From positions 56,905,226-56,969,225 of the forward strand of contig OZ024871.1 of NCBI GenBank assembly GCA_964017185.1: a DNA stretch of 64,000 nt, written 5' to 3'. The DNA is from Rugalucina vietnamica (taxonomy: Eukaryota; Mollusca; Bivalvia; Lucinida; Lucinidae). Below the pieces are notes generated by a model. That model searched no databases, was not told where the DNA came from, and saw nothing but the letters and a program-made list of their open reading frames with translations. The position numbers and the translations under genes were made by a program. Positions 47,326 through 59,549 of the stretch are shown here, one piece after another. The first letter of the stretch is position 1; each line of letters begins with the position of its first letter.

Positions 47326-49152
47326 GCGTGTGTTCGGGGTTTTCCAATGGTACCATTTGTACCAATTGTACCAAAATTGGTGCAAATGGTAAAAATGGTA
47401 ATACCTATTGGCAAAAGAATTAGGACCTGTATTTGCACATCTCTTCCAGCAGTCAATCAATACGGGTGAAATCCCCAAGGAATGGTGTTTTTTTCTCTAC
47501 ATTCAGGATGGCATATCAGTATTTCGATTGCTTTCTATAGATTCTAGACATTTTTTTTCTAATTTTGCAAGGTCACGACTATTGCAGAAAAGCTCAAAAA
47601 GATAACAAAAAATATAATTGTAAGTTTTGAAAAAAAAAGAGTACAAGTATGAGCTTTTGAAAAACCCCAAGTATCTGTGATATTTGTCCACTTTTCAAGA
47701 AAGGTGACAGGTCCCTTGCTTGTAATTACCGCCCAGTTTCTTTGACTTGTATTCCTTGCAAACTTCTAGAACATATTGTCTGCTCAAATATCATGGGTCA
47801 TCTTGACCAGTATAATCTTTTGTCGGACAAACAGCATGCATTCAGGAAATGGCATAGTTGTGAAACTCAGTTGATTACAGTAATAAATGATTGGGCAAAA
47901 ATATTGGACAAAAAGGGTCAGGTTGACACTTTTATTTTGGACTTTGAAAAAGCTTTTGACACCCCTCCACATGAACTTCTTAAAAGCAAATTGTTTAGTT
48001 ATGGTATAGGTGGAAAGACATTGGAATGGATAAATGCTTTTTTGTGCTTCAGGCAGCAAAGGGTAGTAGTTAATGGTGTTAAATCTGACTGGGCCCCTGT
48101 TGTGTCTGGTGTCCCTCAAGGCACCGTTCTCGGTCCATTGTTGTTCTCCTTGTACATAAATGACATACCCGTTGGCATTGACTCTCAAATCAGGCTTTTT
48201 GCTGATGACTGTGTTTGTTACCGTGAAATTAGAACAGTAGAAGATACATTAAAACTTCAGAAAGACATTGACCTTTTAGGGAGCTGGGCCCGAAAATGGG
48301 GCATGAGATTTCAACCTGTCAAATGCAACATGATGCAGCTGACAAATAAGCGGATAAATAAAATTGAGGCCTCGTACACCCTCGAGGGAACGGTATTGGA
48401 AAATGTTAATAGTATTAAATATCTAGGTGTAACAATTACAAATGACCTCAAGTGGAATACCCATATCAATAATATCTGTACTAAAGCCAACAGAACACTT
48501 GGATTCTTGAAGAGAAACTTATTTTCTTGTCCCCAAGATGTTAAAGAAGCAGCTTATAAAGGACTGGTGCGCCCAGTCCTGGAATATGGAAGTTCTGTTT
48601 GGGATCCTCATACTAAATGCCTCCAGGAGGAATTGGAGAAGGTAGTACAGAATCGTGCCGCTAGATTTGTAACTAGGAATTATACTTTCGAGGAAGGTAG
48701 TATGACTGGCATTCTTGAACAATTCAAATGGGAATCTCTCAAGAAAAGGAGGGCGGATAATCGACTTATATTACTATACAAAGGTCTGAAGGGTAAAGCC
48801 AGAATACTTACAGATGACCTTATCCCAAAGACTAGGCGTTGTAGAAATAGCCACTCCAAGGCATTTCAGCTTCCATCTGCTAGTATAGAGGCCTATAAAT
48901 GTAGTTTCTTTCCCCAGACTATCAGGGACTGGAATGACCTCCCTGACTCTCTGTTTTCTACTGCTGAAATGTCAGATGATTGTGTGTCCAAGTTCGCTTT
49001 ACTCGTGCGTTCAAGGGACTAATTTCTCCCCCATCCGAACCCCCTGGTGAAATAATGTCATTTGGCGTGTCACCAGTAAACTATTCAGATTCAGACTAAT
49101 GGTACAAATGTTACCAACCAATGGTACCATTAGGAGAACCCCGAACACACGC
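47326..49152. mobile_element. GCGTGTGTTCGGGG inverted-repeat element carrying a LINE
   Basis: Ends GCGTGTGTTCGGGGTTTTCC and the complement of GCGTGTGTTCGGGGTTCTCC, with ATA outside on both sides. The subterminal parts are GGTACCATT-rich on each arm. Only about 130 bp belongs to this small element; the rest is an inserted LINE (47404-49101). Confidence 0.75.
47404..49101 (+). pseudogene. LINE reverse transcriptase, 5'-truncated, near-intact ORF
   Basis: The open frame 47742-49022 (426 codons, opening on a non-ATG) covers the RT thumb side of a CR1/Jockey-like LINE. It has the finger remnant NYRPVSLTCIPCKLLEHIV, DFEKAFDTPPHELL, the signature GVPQGTVLGPLLFSLYINDI, catalytic FADD, then the typical C-terminal NRAARFVTRNYTFEE and FFPQTIRDWNDLP. 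Upstream frame LAKELGPVFAHLFQQSINTG (47408) belongs to the same protein but is cut off by about 190 bp of foreign sequence (47486-47677) before ICPLFKKGD. No endonuclease is present. Ends in ATTCAGATTCAG. Confidence 0.88.
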
Positions 49153-49445
49153 ATAATAAAGTTTCCTTTCCAAAGGAAGGCTTCACCAGGTATGGAAGAC
49201 ATTTCAGTTGTGTTCTGACTATTTTTAAACTGTTTTATGCACATTCCACAGATTTAGTGTTGTAGTGAAAACTAACATTAACAAATACGCCGAAAGGTGG
49301 TACGCCTATACACTGACGGAATATACATCTGAAAGAAAGAAAGAATGAAAGTAAAATACAATCCAACCTGTCTTAAGCAACGCCACTATTAAGCAAGCAC
49401 CTGTCTTAAGCAAGCACTTTTACGTCCTCCAACTGATTTTACATG
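49153..49445. other. Intergenic, TTAAGCAAGCACCTG repeat
   Basis: 49371-49435 and 50117-50165 carry the repeat TTAAGCAAGCACCTGTC, which is rejoined when the 49446-50105 element is removed. Another fragment occurs at 56895. Perhaps an old DNA transposon terminus. Confidence 0.5.
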
Positions 49446-50105
49446 GTATAGCTATATAGCGAAAGGAACGTTCCTTTCGCGAAAGGAAGATTTTCACACG
49501 AAAGGAAGATTTCATTTCAAAATTTTGAACTCATTGACTATAATTGTGCATGTTTTAAGTTTTAAACGGGTAAAGGAAATAAGTAATAGTTTTTGTATGA
49601 AGTTCACTTCACTTTAAATTGATTTTATAAAACTGTAAGGCAGCAATGAACCTTCCTTTCGTAGCGGAAAATCTTCCTTTCGCCAGTGCGGCTAGTGTCA
49701 AATTTCATTTGCTGTCCTCCATTTCGACCAAATTTTCTTAATAGTAAAATTGTATTTTACTTTATCTTCTTATTATTTTATTGCAGAATGCATAAAAAGA
49801 AGAAAAAAGTGTGGGTAGAGGGGGGGGGGGGATATGCAGCAATGATGATAATGGTATATAACGTTCATTTCATAGGCTAACTTCCTTTCGTCGCCTAAAT
49901 TTAGTGAGGTTTCTTTATTTATAAGTTACGCTTTTTGCACCAAATAACTTTTTTTTACAATTTACACATTTTACTTGATATTGTTTTATTACAAAATGCA
50001 ATTAAAATCTGTTAAATATCAATGGCGATAATGATAAAATGTTCCTTTCGTACAAAAATCTTCCTTTCGCGAAAGGAACCTTCCTTTCGCTGTTTAGCTA
50101 TACCC
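49446..50105. mobile_element. Mutator-like MITE with CGAAAGGAA repeats
   Basis: 660 bp with about 50-bp inverted ends: GTATAGCTATATAGCGAAAG on the left, complementary on the right, and AAAGGAAGATTTT inside each. CGAAAGGAA or its complement occurs more than ten times. Flanked by the 11-bp direct repeat GATTTTACATG at 49435 and 50106. Long inverted ends and 9- to 11-bp duplications fit Mutator-like elements. The frame at 49686-49880 is not a gene. Confidence 0.82.
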
Positions 50106-50167
50106 GATTTTACATGTAAATGGACCTCTGTTAAGCAAGCACCTGTCTTATGTGGCAAGAGGCCACT

Positions 50168-53100
50168 TAGTACGGTACATGAAACTGAAACTTGGCGATA
50201 AAATGCACCCATAAGGGGAAAGGACAAACTTGGTCTCAAATGAAAGTTTATCACCCCTGCTATTGATTCCCGGTTGTCGTAGCTTTCCAAAAATGTAGCG
50301 TCATATTAGAAAAAAGGGGAGATAACTCCCTACTATAACAAAGCAAGTTTCGACAGACAGTTGTTTCCGTTAGAAAAAGTCATAGAATTATTTTTGGAAC
50401 AACGTGCATTTCCAAATTATGTAACACAAACATGTATTTCGCGGCGATTGGTTGCTGTTTAGGTTCCTTGAACGCCAAGACGATGTTATTACGTAATATT
50501 ACGTAATATACCCATAAAATCGTTGTAAATGAATATTTTCAATTTAATTTGCGCATTTCATAAACATTGTTTTGAAGCGAATTTTCTTTAGTCGTATAGA
50601 TAATTTCATAAGCTTTTCAGCCATATAAACTACGTTTCTGTACAATTTTTATTTATTGAGTTATATCCCTTTGAAGTACGACATCCCCCTTTAAAAACAT
50701 GCACATTTTAAAAGTGAACAGATAATGGGGGGTACACAAGGAAAACGGACCATATCTCAGTTGTTTTTTTATCATAGATCACAGAACTTGGTCTCATTTT
50801 AAAGCGGAGACATATTTCTGATATCGTATGATAAAAATGTAAATTATCTAATTTGCATATTCATGAATTTTAATTAATTCATCAAAATGACAGTATAAAT
50901 CATAAAAACAATAAATAAACTAATTTCTTATATACACTATTACTATGACACATTGTTATTGCACCAATAATACCATGTGACAAAATTGTTGATGTCATGT
51001 ACCTAAATGAAAATTATATTATTAGCATTTTCATGAATATTAATGAAAATTTCAAAAATCAGGAAAAACTAGGGGGAAATATTTTGCCATTGAATACTTT
51101 TGGGCGGGTAATATGATCTACCTTACACTCTTAGACACATTTTTATGGCGGCCGGTTTTGTCAGAAGAATATTAGATTGCCCAAATGTGTTACCTTCAAC
51201 ACTGAACACATTTATATGATGTAAATGTTATAGTTTCCCAACCAACATCGAATGTGATCATAAATAATAGGGGTGTACTTACTCATATACCATCAACATT
51301 ATTCTCTAGAAGATTATCATTTTTTCCAATAGTAATACATGGACATAAAACTTTTACATAAATACATATTATTATTCAAATCATTGGTTTTGCATATTCA
51401 TGAAATTAATAAAACATAAGAAAATCGGTACAATATAAGGGAATAGTTACAGAGTCACTCAAATCTGAGCTGTTTATGAACATAGAACATTGAAAGTGGT
51501 ATCAAGTGAATGCTAAGACAATGATAGATCACCCTGATGTCTGATATAAAACTAACCTGAGTTTCTTTTTCATGAAAATTAATGAGAACTTGAAATTGGA
51601 GAGAAAAAATAAAATAAAATAAACGGGAAAATCTACAAAATGACTTGTTTCTCAGCAACCAAAAACCCTAAAGTGCTGAAATTGGTATCAAACGATTGCT
51701 ATGGCAAAATTATATCACTCAATTCTACAATATCTTAGTCATTTAATTTTTGTTTTAATCAAATCTGTAGAAATTGGAGAAAAATGAAGAGGGTATACCT
51801 ATATTACCACACCCATCTTGTCTACTGATATACCCAGAGAGCTGAAATTTGAATAAATTGTTTGCTAGGACACTTGACTATAACCAAATACTAAGAAATA
51901 TACATCGGCTGACTAACGTATTGTTCAATTGTTAATAAAACTTTAGAGTGTTGAGAAAAATCACTGAAAAATGAAGGGGTATATCAATAAAATCGATTAT
52001 ATTTCAGCTAGTAAAAACCTTAGATTTTTGTGAATGGTACAAAATGATTGCTATGACATTTTTCCATAACCATGTAATAAGATACATTGATACGCTGAAT
52101 TCTTGTTGTTTTATTTGAATATGAAATATAGATATTAGAGAAAAATCACAGAAAAATGAAGAGGGTATATCAACCAAATCGCTTATATCTCAGCTACCGA
52201 ACGCTATAGAGTGATGAAAATGGTACCAAGTACTTGCTAGGACAATGCCCTATAATCATGTAATAAGCTATGTAAGCTATTTGACTTTTTTAATGTTCGA
52301 ACATTAACGAAAACAAAATAGATAGAGAAAAAAAGCAGAAAAATGAAGGGCGTATGCCAACAAAATCACAAATATCTCAGCTTCCAAATGTCTTAGCGTT
52401 TGAAAATGGTACAAATTGATTGCTAGATCAATGTTCTATATCCATGTTATAAAATATATAAATCATCTGAGTATTTGTTGTTCGAATATTAATTGGAACA
52501 TTAGATATTGAAAAAAACATCACCAAAAGTACAGGGACTATACCAACGAAATCGCTTATATCTCAACTAGCAAAAAACATAGAGTGTTGTAAATGGTACC
52601 AAAGGATTTCTAATGTGATGCACTATTGCCCTGCAGTATGATATATTAACCACTTTAGATAACGTTAAGTGAATGATACGTAAAACATCAGAGAATGTTA
52701 ACAAAACAGAAAAAAATAAGGTTGTGCTCAAACAAAACCATTTGTACATTTGTTTTAAACCAATTAATATTGTAAATCTGGCCATATGGCAAAGACTAGT
52801 AGTCGTAGAAATTATTTGATGCAATTTTGAATAATATATGGATGTTTACAACTGACAAACAGATGATTTTGTTGGTATACCACTTCAATTTTCCTCGATT
52901 TTCACATATTGTTGTGGGTTTCATGAAAATTCATGAAGCAAACATTCATATCATCATCAATAAGATTAAATGTGTATAGTGCATTGTCGTAGCTATTATC
53001 AAATGCAAAGTCTAATTCTCTAGGGTTATTACTAGCTAAGATACGTTTGGTTTTATAGGTATACCTCCATATTTTTTCTGCAATATTTCTCCGATTTCTC

Positions 53101-55398
53101 AAGATTTTATTCATAGTCATGAAACGAAAGTCATATGACATATATTTTATAGTGCAGGGTGTATCATATTGTCTATGTAATATTTTACATGTAATATTTT
53201 ACACCAATTTCAGTACATCAGACCTTTTGGTTGCTGAGATACAAGTCATCTTGTAGGTATACCCATTTAATTTTCAAGCTTATTATCACCAATTTCTATT
53301 TTTCATTAATAATTACCATAGCATGTATTTGATACTATTTTCAGTGTTCTATGTTTGTGTACAGCCCAGGTAAAATTGTCAGGTCCAAGTATTAATATAA
53401 TACAAATCTTAGTAACTTTGTCAATTGTTAATGGAAAATTAGCAATCTAGTAGGTTCACACCGTTCAAACGAATTATATTATGGGTAGAAAATAATGGAA
53501 AATTTGTAATGTTATGTCATTCCAACGTTTCGCTACCAGAGACATATTTTTTGCATTTTGGTGGTCCCTCTGAAAAATAACAATTTGATATATGTGAGAA
53601 ATCGATCTACAGTTATAAGGTAGATGTTATATCCATATACCAGCCCAATCTCTTAGTGACAGATATTCCATTACTTTCCCTGATTAGTCGACGTTTTGAT
53701 AAATATTAATGGATATGTAAATAAGATAATAAAAATAATTGTTAGACCTTTGGAAGCAGGAAAACATTCAAAGTGAGACGATGGGTCATATTGTACAATT
53801 TCGGGTAATGAACCTTCATCAGTGACCCTTTACAAAACTGGCAGCGATAGCCAGACATTTTGCTGCAATTTCAAGAATTTACATTTGTGTCGTCTAAATC
53901 AAAGACTCATATTCCCAAAGGGGCCAAATAATCAAAATACTGTTAAGAATATGATTCTTAACGTACAATATATTTGAAATACTCCAAATATTTTCACTGA
54001 TCCCAAAGGATCAAAAGAAAAATATAATCAGCACTATGGATGATGTACGGGGAGACTTTTTAGGGCCGCCGCACGGCACAACACCAGCTGCAGTAATAGC
54101 AAATAGAAATAATTGACAGACCCTTTGGAAGCAGGAAAACATAAATAATCATAAAATAAAACATACATGTAAGATAAGCTTATTCAGGTCCATGTTATTA
54201 GCAAATGTGTCAAATGGTATCACTGGTACAAAAGCAATGTGCCACAATAATGTTTTGGGTCTAAAATATTTGGGGTTTGAATGCTTTTCTTTCATTATTG
54301 ATATTTTATTGATGTTCCATGAATATGCATTAGATTAGTTGTATTAACCAGAAGAAAAAAACTATATTTAAGCTCTAAACTGAGACCAGGTTAGTGGTCT
54401 GGGATTACTAGCAGTGGCAATAATATTGATTTAGTATTTTACACTCAAAACGAAACATACATATAAAATATTGTACATGTATTTCTGAGTGTTATGGTAT
54501 AGGGTTATCTCCCCAATTAACGATATGACGGTACACATTCCGGATACGGCAATAAGAAATAACAGATAGGAGGGACAATAATCTTTAATTTGACATGCTT
54601 TTTAGCACTCTGTTGCTATTTCTGGTCGAGGTGCAAGTCATTTTTGTAAGTATTCTGTTTAGTTTTTTCCGCATTTTTCTGCATTTTGATGTTTTCATTA
54701 ATATTCATGAAATTAAAATATCATGATTGTATAACTGAATTGTTCATTGTCTGAGCATTCATTGGAAAATTACGTTCAAAACCCTATGTCTAACAACAAC
54801 CCAGGTACATGTGTTTTTGTAGGTATTGTCCCTCAATTTTTGCATGATCTCGGATTTTACTAATATTCATACATATGCAAATGAGACGATTTTCCTACAG
54901 GTTCATATCACGATAAAACTTGTCAAATTATATTAGATCTAGCGGTGCAATCAAAGTTCGCCACAATGGTGATTTTGGTCTTACTTGATTTACTTTTTAT
55001 TTTAAATGATATTGAAACATGCTTTGTCATGACATTTTTAATGATTTTATCAATATTCATGAATATGAAAATTAGATAGTTTGCATAACTTACCTGTAGA
55101 TGAAAGGGGGATGCCTACGCTTTAGAATGAGACCAAGTTTAGTCATCTAGGATAACTAACAGTGGAGATATGGACGATTTAACACTATGCACCCTTTAGA
55201 ATATTGCATTTTATAAGATTTTAGTACAGAGTTATCTCCCCATTTTACAATATGACGCTACACTTTCCGGACACTACGACAATCGGCAAATGAAAGAAGA
55301 GATGATAAGCTTTAATTTGAGACTAATTTAAACCTTTCCCTACAAAGGTGCATTTTTTGTTCGATTTAAGCGTCGTACAGGATTCATGTACCGCACTA
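50168..55398. mobile_element. 5.2-kb non-coding element with >130-bp inverted ends
   Basis: Left end TAGTACGGTACATGAA and right end TTCATGTACCGCACTA are inverted. The match continues, with gaps, through AAATGCACC, GGTCTCAAAT, TTGTCGTAG, TGTAGCGTCATATT and GGGGAGATAAC on both arms. ACT flanks each side. The interior is AT-rich with diverged tandem repeats: about 178-bp units from 51400 to 52600 (GGGTATATCAA, TATCTCAGCTA) and a 725-bp repeat of the right end (54390 and 55120). There is no frame above 90 codons and none with a motif. Confidence 0.75.
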
Positions 55399-55969
55399 AC
55401 TAGATTTTATCCAAAGTTTGTCTTTAAGAACTCACTGATTTCATCAGATATGTAAACACAAATGTTTTGACATGTATATTGAAACTCAGCCAGGTGTTAA
55501 AATTGTCTTCACACCTTCTTAATACCAAATGTATGCATATTCGTAGTGTTTCACCGTTGAATTATCGGCGCACCTCGTTTTAACCCCGAATAAGGGTATT
55601 ACCATCACCAGACTCCTGTAATAATCCTTTAAGATTATGTGTTTTGATAACAGGGAATTAACTCATAAAGAAGTCGTTCTTATTTTGTTTTTGTTTATTT
55701 GTAAAAATGGTGTTCTATTATCAACTATTCCAAAAAGCAAAAGTGAATTCAGCACAAATAATATTAATAATTTTGGATGTTATATCTCAAAGTCCAACAA
55801 ATTTAGAATTAGAATTTCGAAATCTTGATGTTAAAAAGTAAGTGTAAAAGTGACCAGCTTCAACAAATGCTGGGTCTTTCATACCATAGTGATTTTACAA
55901 ATATGGCTACTATACTTCCTGTCTGCTCCCACACTCATACATACATTAAACAAATATGGTTACTACATG
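55399..55969. other. Intergenic stretch, nothing recognised
   Basis: The plus frames at 55637 and 55825 have no motif. Confidence 0.4.
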
Positions 55970-56136
55970 CAGTGGTGGATTTAGAGGGGGTTCGGGTGGG
56001 TCGCTTGAACCCCCTTCTGAGACCAAATTATTTCAATTTCATGGGAAAATTTATGAAAAATCAGGTAGAATGTTGAAAACGAACCCCCTCTTGATGGATT
56101 TGAACCCCCCTTCAAAAAATCCTGGATCCGCCCCTG
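55970..56136. mobile_element. Short MITE with 5-bp duplication
   Basis: 167 bp, bounded by CAGTGGTGGATTTAG and its near-complement ATCCTGGATCCGCCCCTG. ACATG lies on both sides. Termini of this kind are very common in animal MITEs of the hAT-related type. Confidence 0.8.
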
Positions 56137-56574
56137 ACATGTACGCTTCCTCACCAAACAGACTCATCCGCATCTATCATCCTATAAGGCAAACCCACTT
56201 CCTGGCATCACATTCTCACAGAAGTTATAATTAGAAAATTCTGAAATATCAACCTTCCTGCTTTTTCATATATGGACGAAGAGTTTCCTGTTAAAACCAC
56301 AAAAACATGTGATACATTTCAAGAGTAAATGAAAATTAGATTGGCATCTAGATAAGTATTGTATATCCTGTGTAGGAGTGGATAGGGGAGAGTGAGAGAA
56401 AAGGTTAAAGATTAAACACAGGTAAAAATAGAAAACTACAATATAACAATATATTGCCAATATATTACACTCCAATGATAGAACTACACTGCCAGCCACC
56501 AACCATTACCTTAATATATTTGCTGCATTCCTATCATTGAAGTTATCATTATCATTTTTTACCTTTTAGAGAGA
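56137..56574. other. Intergenic stretch, nothing recognised
   Basis: The minus frame at 56266-56502 lacks motifs. Confidence 0.4.
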
Positions 56575-56735
56575 AGAGAAGCCAGTGCTTGCCTTATCAA
56601 TGCTAAGCGCCAAGTAAGGTAGCCACTGGTACCATTTTAACGTCTTTGGTATGACGCGGGCCGGGATCGAACCCACAAACCGCCCCCCCCCCCCGCACCA
56701 ACACAGACGTTCTAACTATTACGCTATCGGGACCG
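56575..56735 (-). mobile_element. tRNA-derived SINE fragment (third family)
   Basis: Minus strand: CCGATAGCGTAATAGTTAG (A box) and GGTTCGATCCC (B box) with a 12- to 13-bp G run between them, then a short body ending near TTCTCTCTAAAAGG. Confidence 0.7.
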
Positions 56736-57690
56736 GTATCAGTAATTTATTGTAAATAATCCTAGACAAACTGTCTGGGATTTTGGAGGGGTTGGTAGCA
56801 GTTACAGTAGTAACAAATTATGCATTATTTAACTTACAACGTCTTTTCTAGTTAACATGGTAAGGATGCTCACCCTAGTGTTATAACACACCTTCCATTA
56901 AGCAAGCACCTGTCTGAAGCGAGCGATTTTAGTATTTTCCTTAGCCTTAGCCTTAGATCAAGGCGGAGTATTAACCAGGGTATTTACAGCACAAGATAGA
57001 GAGTTAATGTTTTTGACTGTTGCGGAGTCTCTCTCTAACATGCAAGTGAGCCTGGTTTCAGTAAAAGTTTTCCCCCCCCCCACCCTTATTCTTGAACACT
57101 TACATTTAGTGGTTCAGTAAAGATGGTAACCAACGATACGTTACATTTAGTCATTTCACTATGGCTTAACTGGAATGCATGTATGGTATTTAAGGAAACA
57201 CCGTGTAACTGGTTCTTGATAATCAGATTTATCCCGTTTGATCAGATGTGATCTACTTACATGTAAGCTGTAAGCATAATTACTGTTAAATAGGAGAGCT
57301 TCTGAAGGAGCTTAAGTGGTACCACTGTTTATTCCTTTATGATCCCTGCTGGTGTAATCTGGTGCTTCGCGATGTTATTTTTAATGAAATATTATTGTGT
57401 ATGACTTTCCGTCAGGGAAACTAAGGCAGACTGGCAAATGTATTAGCTTTGTGTGCGATACCAGGTTCGAATCTCTGGATTTAAAGCATTTTAGGAACAA
57501 TGGTTATAAAATATGAGGGAGATTCTTAGTTTCAAGCAAACATGGATTTATTCAAAATATGACATGGTATGATAAATTGAGTTTGAATAGGTTTTACACC
57601 ATTTATGAATGTATTTGGAATGTAAATAAGTTTTACATCATTTGGATTTGACATTGTATTGAGATTGAATGTGGTTCAACTTGACATCTT
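56736..57690. other. Intergenic stretch with simple repeats
   Basis: Contains TTAGCCTTAGCCTTAG at 56940 and a C-run at 57071. A lone B-box-like CCAGGTTCGAATCTCTGG at 57460 has no A box. No gene. Confidence 0.4.
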
Positions 57691-57823
57691 ATATTTGAAG
57701 GTTAACAATATATTGGTTCTGAATGAGGATTTACTTCACACCTTATACAAAAAGTTACAAAGTAACCTCATGAGGTAGAAGAATAAAAGGGTGTTCCATG
57801 GAGGGTAAAACAATGGAATCATT
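57691..57823. repeat. 133-bp inverted repeat, left arm
   Basis: Exact-length reverse complement of 59080-59212, with essentially no mismatches seen. Includes GGTGTTCCATGGAGGGTAAA and CCTCATGAGG. The arms are 1256 bp apart. Confidence 0.9.
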
Positions 57824-57983
57824 CGAGAGAACATTTGATAAGTTATTGAGAGAACAGCCTGCATATTACTACTATAACGAGGTGATAAAACCCACCGGAT
57901 ACGACAAGTATATACAGAGTGAAGAAGAATTAGAGCTGGTCCAACAGGTCGTAACAGACCTTCTACCAGAAGAGGATTTGTGA
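57798..57983 (+). CDS. Unidentified 61-codon acidic ORF starting in the inverted repeat
   Basis: An ATG-initiated frame whose first 9 codons fall in the left arm of the inverted repeat and whose remainder is unique. The protein is hydrophilic and acidic at the C-terminus (SEEELELVQQVVTDLLPEED), with four consecutive tyrosines. I do not recognise a family. Amino-acid composition looks more protein-like than neighbouring chance frames, so it could be a small gene or an exon remnant carried between the arms. It is equally possibly chance. Confidence 0.3.
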   Translation: MEGKTMESFERTFDKLLREQPAYYYYNEVIKPTGYDKYIQSEEELELVQQVVTDLLPEEDL

Positions 57984-59079
57984 GAAACAAGAGCATTCTG
58001 CTCAGAAACGCATATGCTTCCTCCGAAACGCATGGGCTTCCACAGATGAACGCTGTCGTGCAGCAGCTCTTATCTCATCTCACACTTAATAACATGAATA
58101 TTATAAAATACCAAAGTAAGCTTATGAGCTTTTCCCCATAGAGTGTGTGTCAAACAGAACTGAAATCTGTTAATGTAATCTAAGCTCAACAATGCAACCT
58201 GCAACTTACAAATTCCATCTCAGCGTATACTAAGAGGACCATATAAAACCTATGTACATACTACAATGTGTCTAATAGAATTTGACCTTCAAACTTATAA
58301 TTTCAGCTGTAATATACTACATTTTTTCTTTAATTTCTTTATAGTATAAATCATTAATTTTCAATCGATTAGCTTTAAGTCGACAAATTAATTCGATAAA
58401 CACGCATCATTTTCACACTTAAATTGATAGAATTAATAACCAGTTACCATGCATCAGCATTGATGATTGAAAGAAACGAGTTTTCACACCTAGATAATTA
58501 TCCATAAAATAAGCTCAAAGACAGAGGCATCAGTGGATTTTCAGCAGATTTTTTTTTGACATTTTTCTTATTTTTGCTTAAAACATAGAATGGGTACACG
58601 TTAGACCCACAATCTATTAATTGATTAAAAACGTTTCTAAACGAAAATCACAAGGAGACTTTCTTTTTTGTCGAAGACATCTCAGATCATTTTTGACCTG
58701 CATCCGGGTTTTTTCTATATGGAAGATGAAAAAGGCAACAAACCGCATCTCTTCAAAAAGTACTTAAAGATGATGTTTTTTCTACTATACAAGTCATCAT
58801 TGATCCTTATTGTTATTCATTTTAATCGCTTTTTGTGTGACGAAAGCTTTTGCAAAGAAAAATTAAAATAAAAAATCTGTGGATTTTGAAATTTTATGAT
58901 CCATGCAGGCCATCGTAGATAAGATGCGTTCGGATTTTCTCCATTGAATATAGGCGTGTTCGGATCAAATGCTCTGCTTCACAGAACGAGGTGTTTCCGC
59001 CAGTAAGGGCTCACCGCACAATAACGATATTTTTACTACTTCTTATATTTTATATTTACTACTTCTTCGATATTTTTAC
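57984..59079. other. Spacer between the inverted arms, no gene recognised
   Basis: AT-rich. 58560-58625 resembles one half of the fold-back element at 18985-19112. Confidence 0.4.
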
Positions 59080-59212
59080 AATGATTCCATTGTTTTACCC
59101 TCCATGGAACACCCTTTTATTCTTCTACCTCATGAGGTTACTTTGTAACTTTTTGTATAAGGTGTGAAGTAAATCCTCATTCAGAACCAATATATTGTTA
59201 ACCTTCAAATAT
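59080..59212. repeat. 133-bp inverted repeat, right arm
   Basis: Pairs with 57691-57823. Beyond both arms the sequences differ, which sets the boundaries. Confidence 0.9.
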
Positions 59213-59549
59213 TTTTCATCAGATTTATATCCAGGAATTTTGGGGTAGGTATATATGCATTAAAACTGTCAACGTTAAAACGAATAGGTACAGTTTTTTT
59301 TCACTGAGCGTTTAGCTGTCAGGCTAAGGTAGTGATGTCATTTCAACAACAGAGCAAACTAGTCTTGTGTCCGTCAATGATGGATTCAGTCCCAAAACTA
59401 TATATCTTGTGCTTAGGTATCACTACTACATCACTGAGCTTCTATGCATTGTCAACAATTTATATTTTAGAATAAAGCATAAATAATATGTACATCATGC
59501 ATCCTGTACCCTATTGCTGAACAGATATTAATCTTCGACAGTTATCTTT
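59213..59549. other. Intergenic stretch, nothing recognised
   Basis: No credible frame or element end. Confidence 0.4.

Noticed and set aside
57455-57485. tRNA remnant from a B-box-like motif
   Set aside because: No A box at the right distance and no fold.
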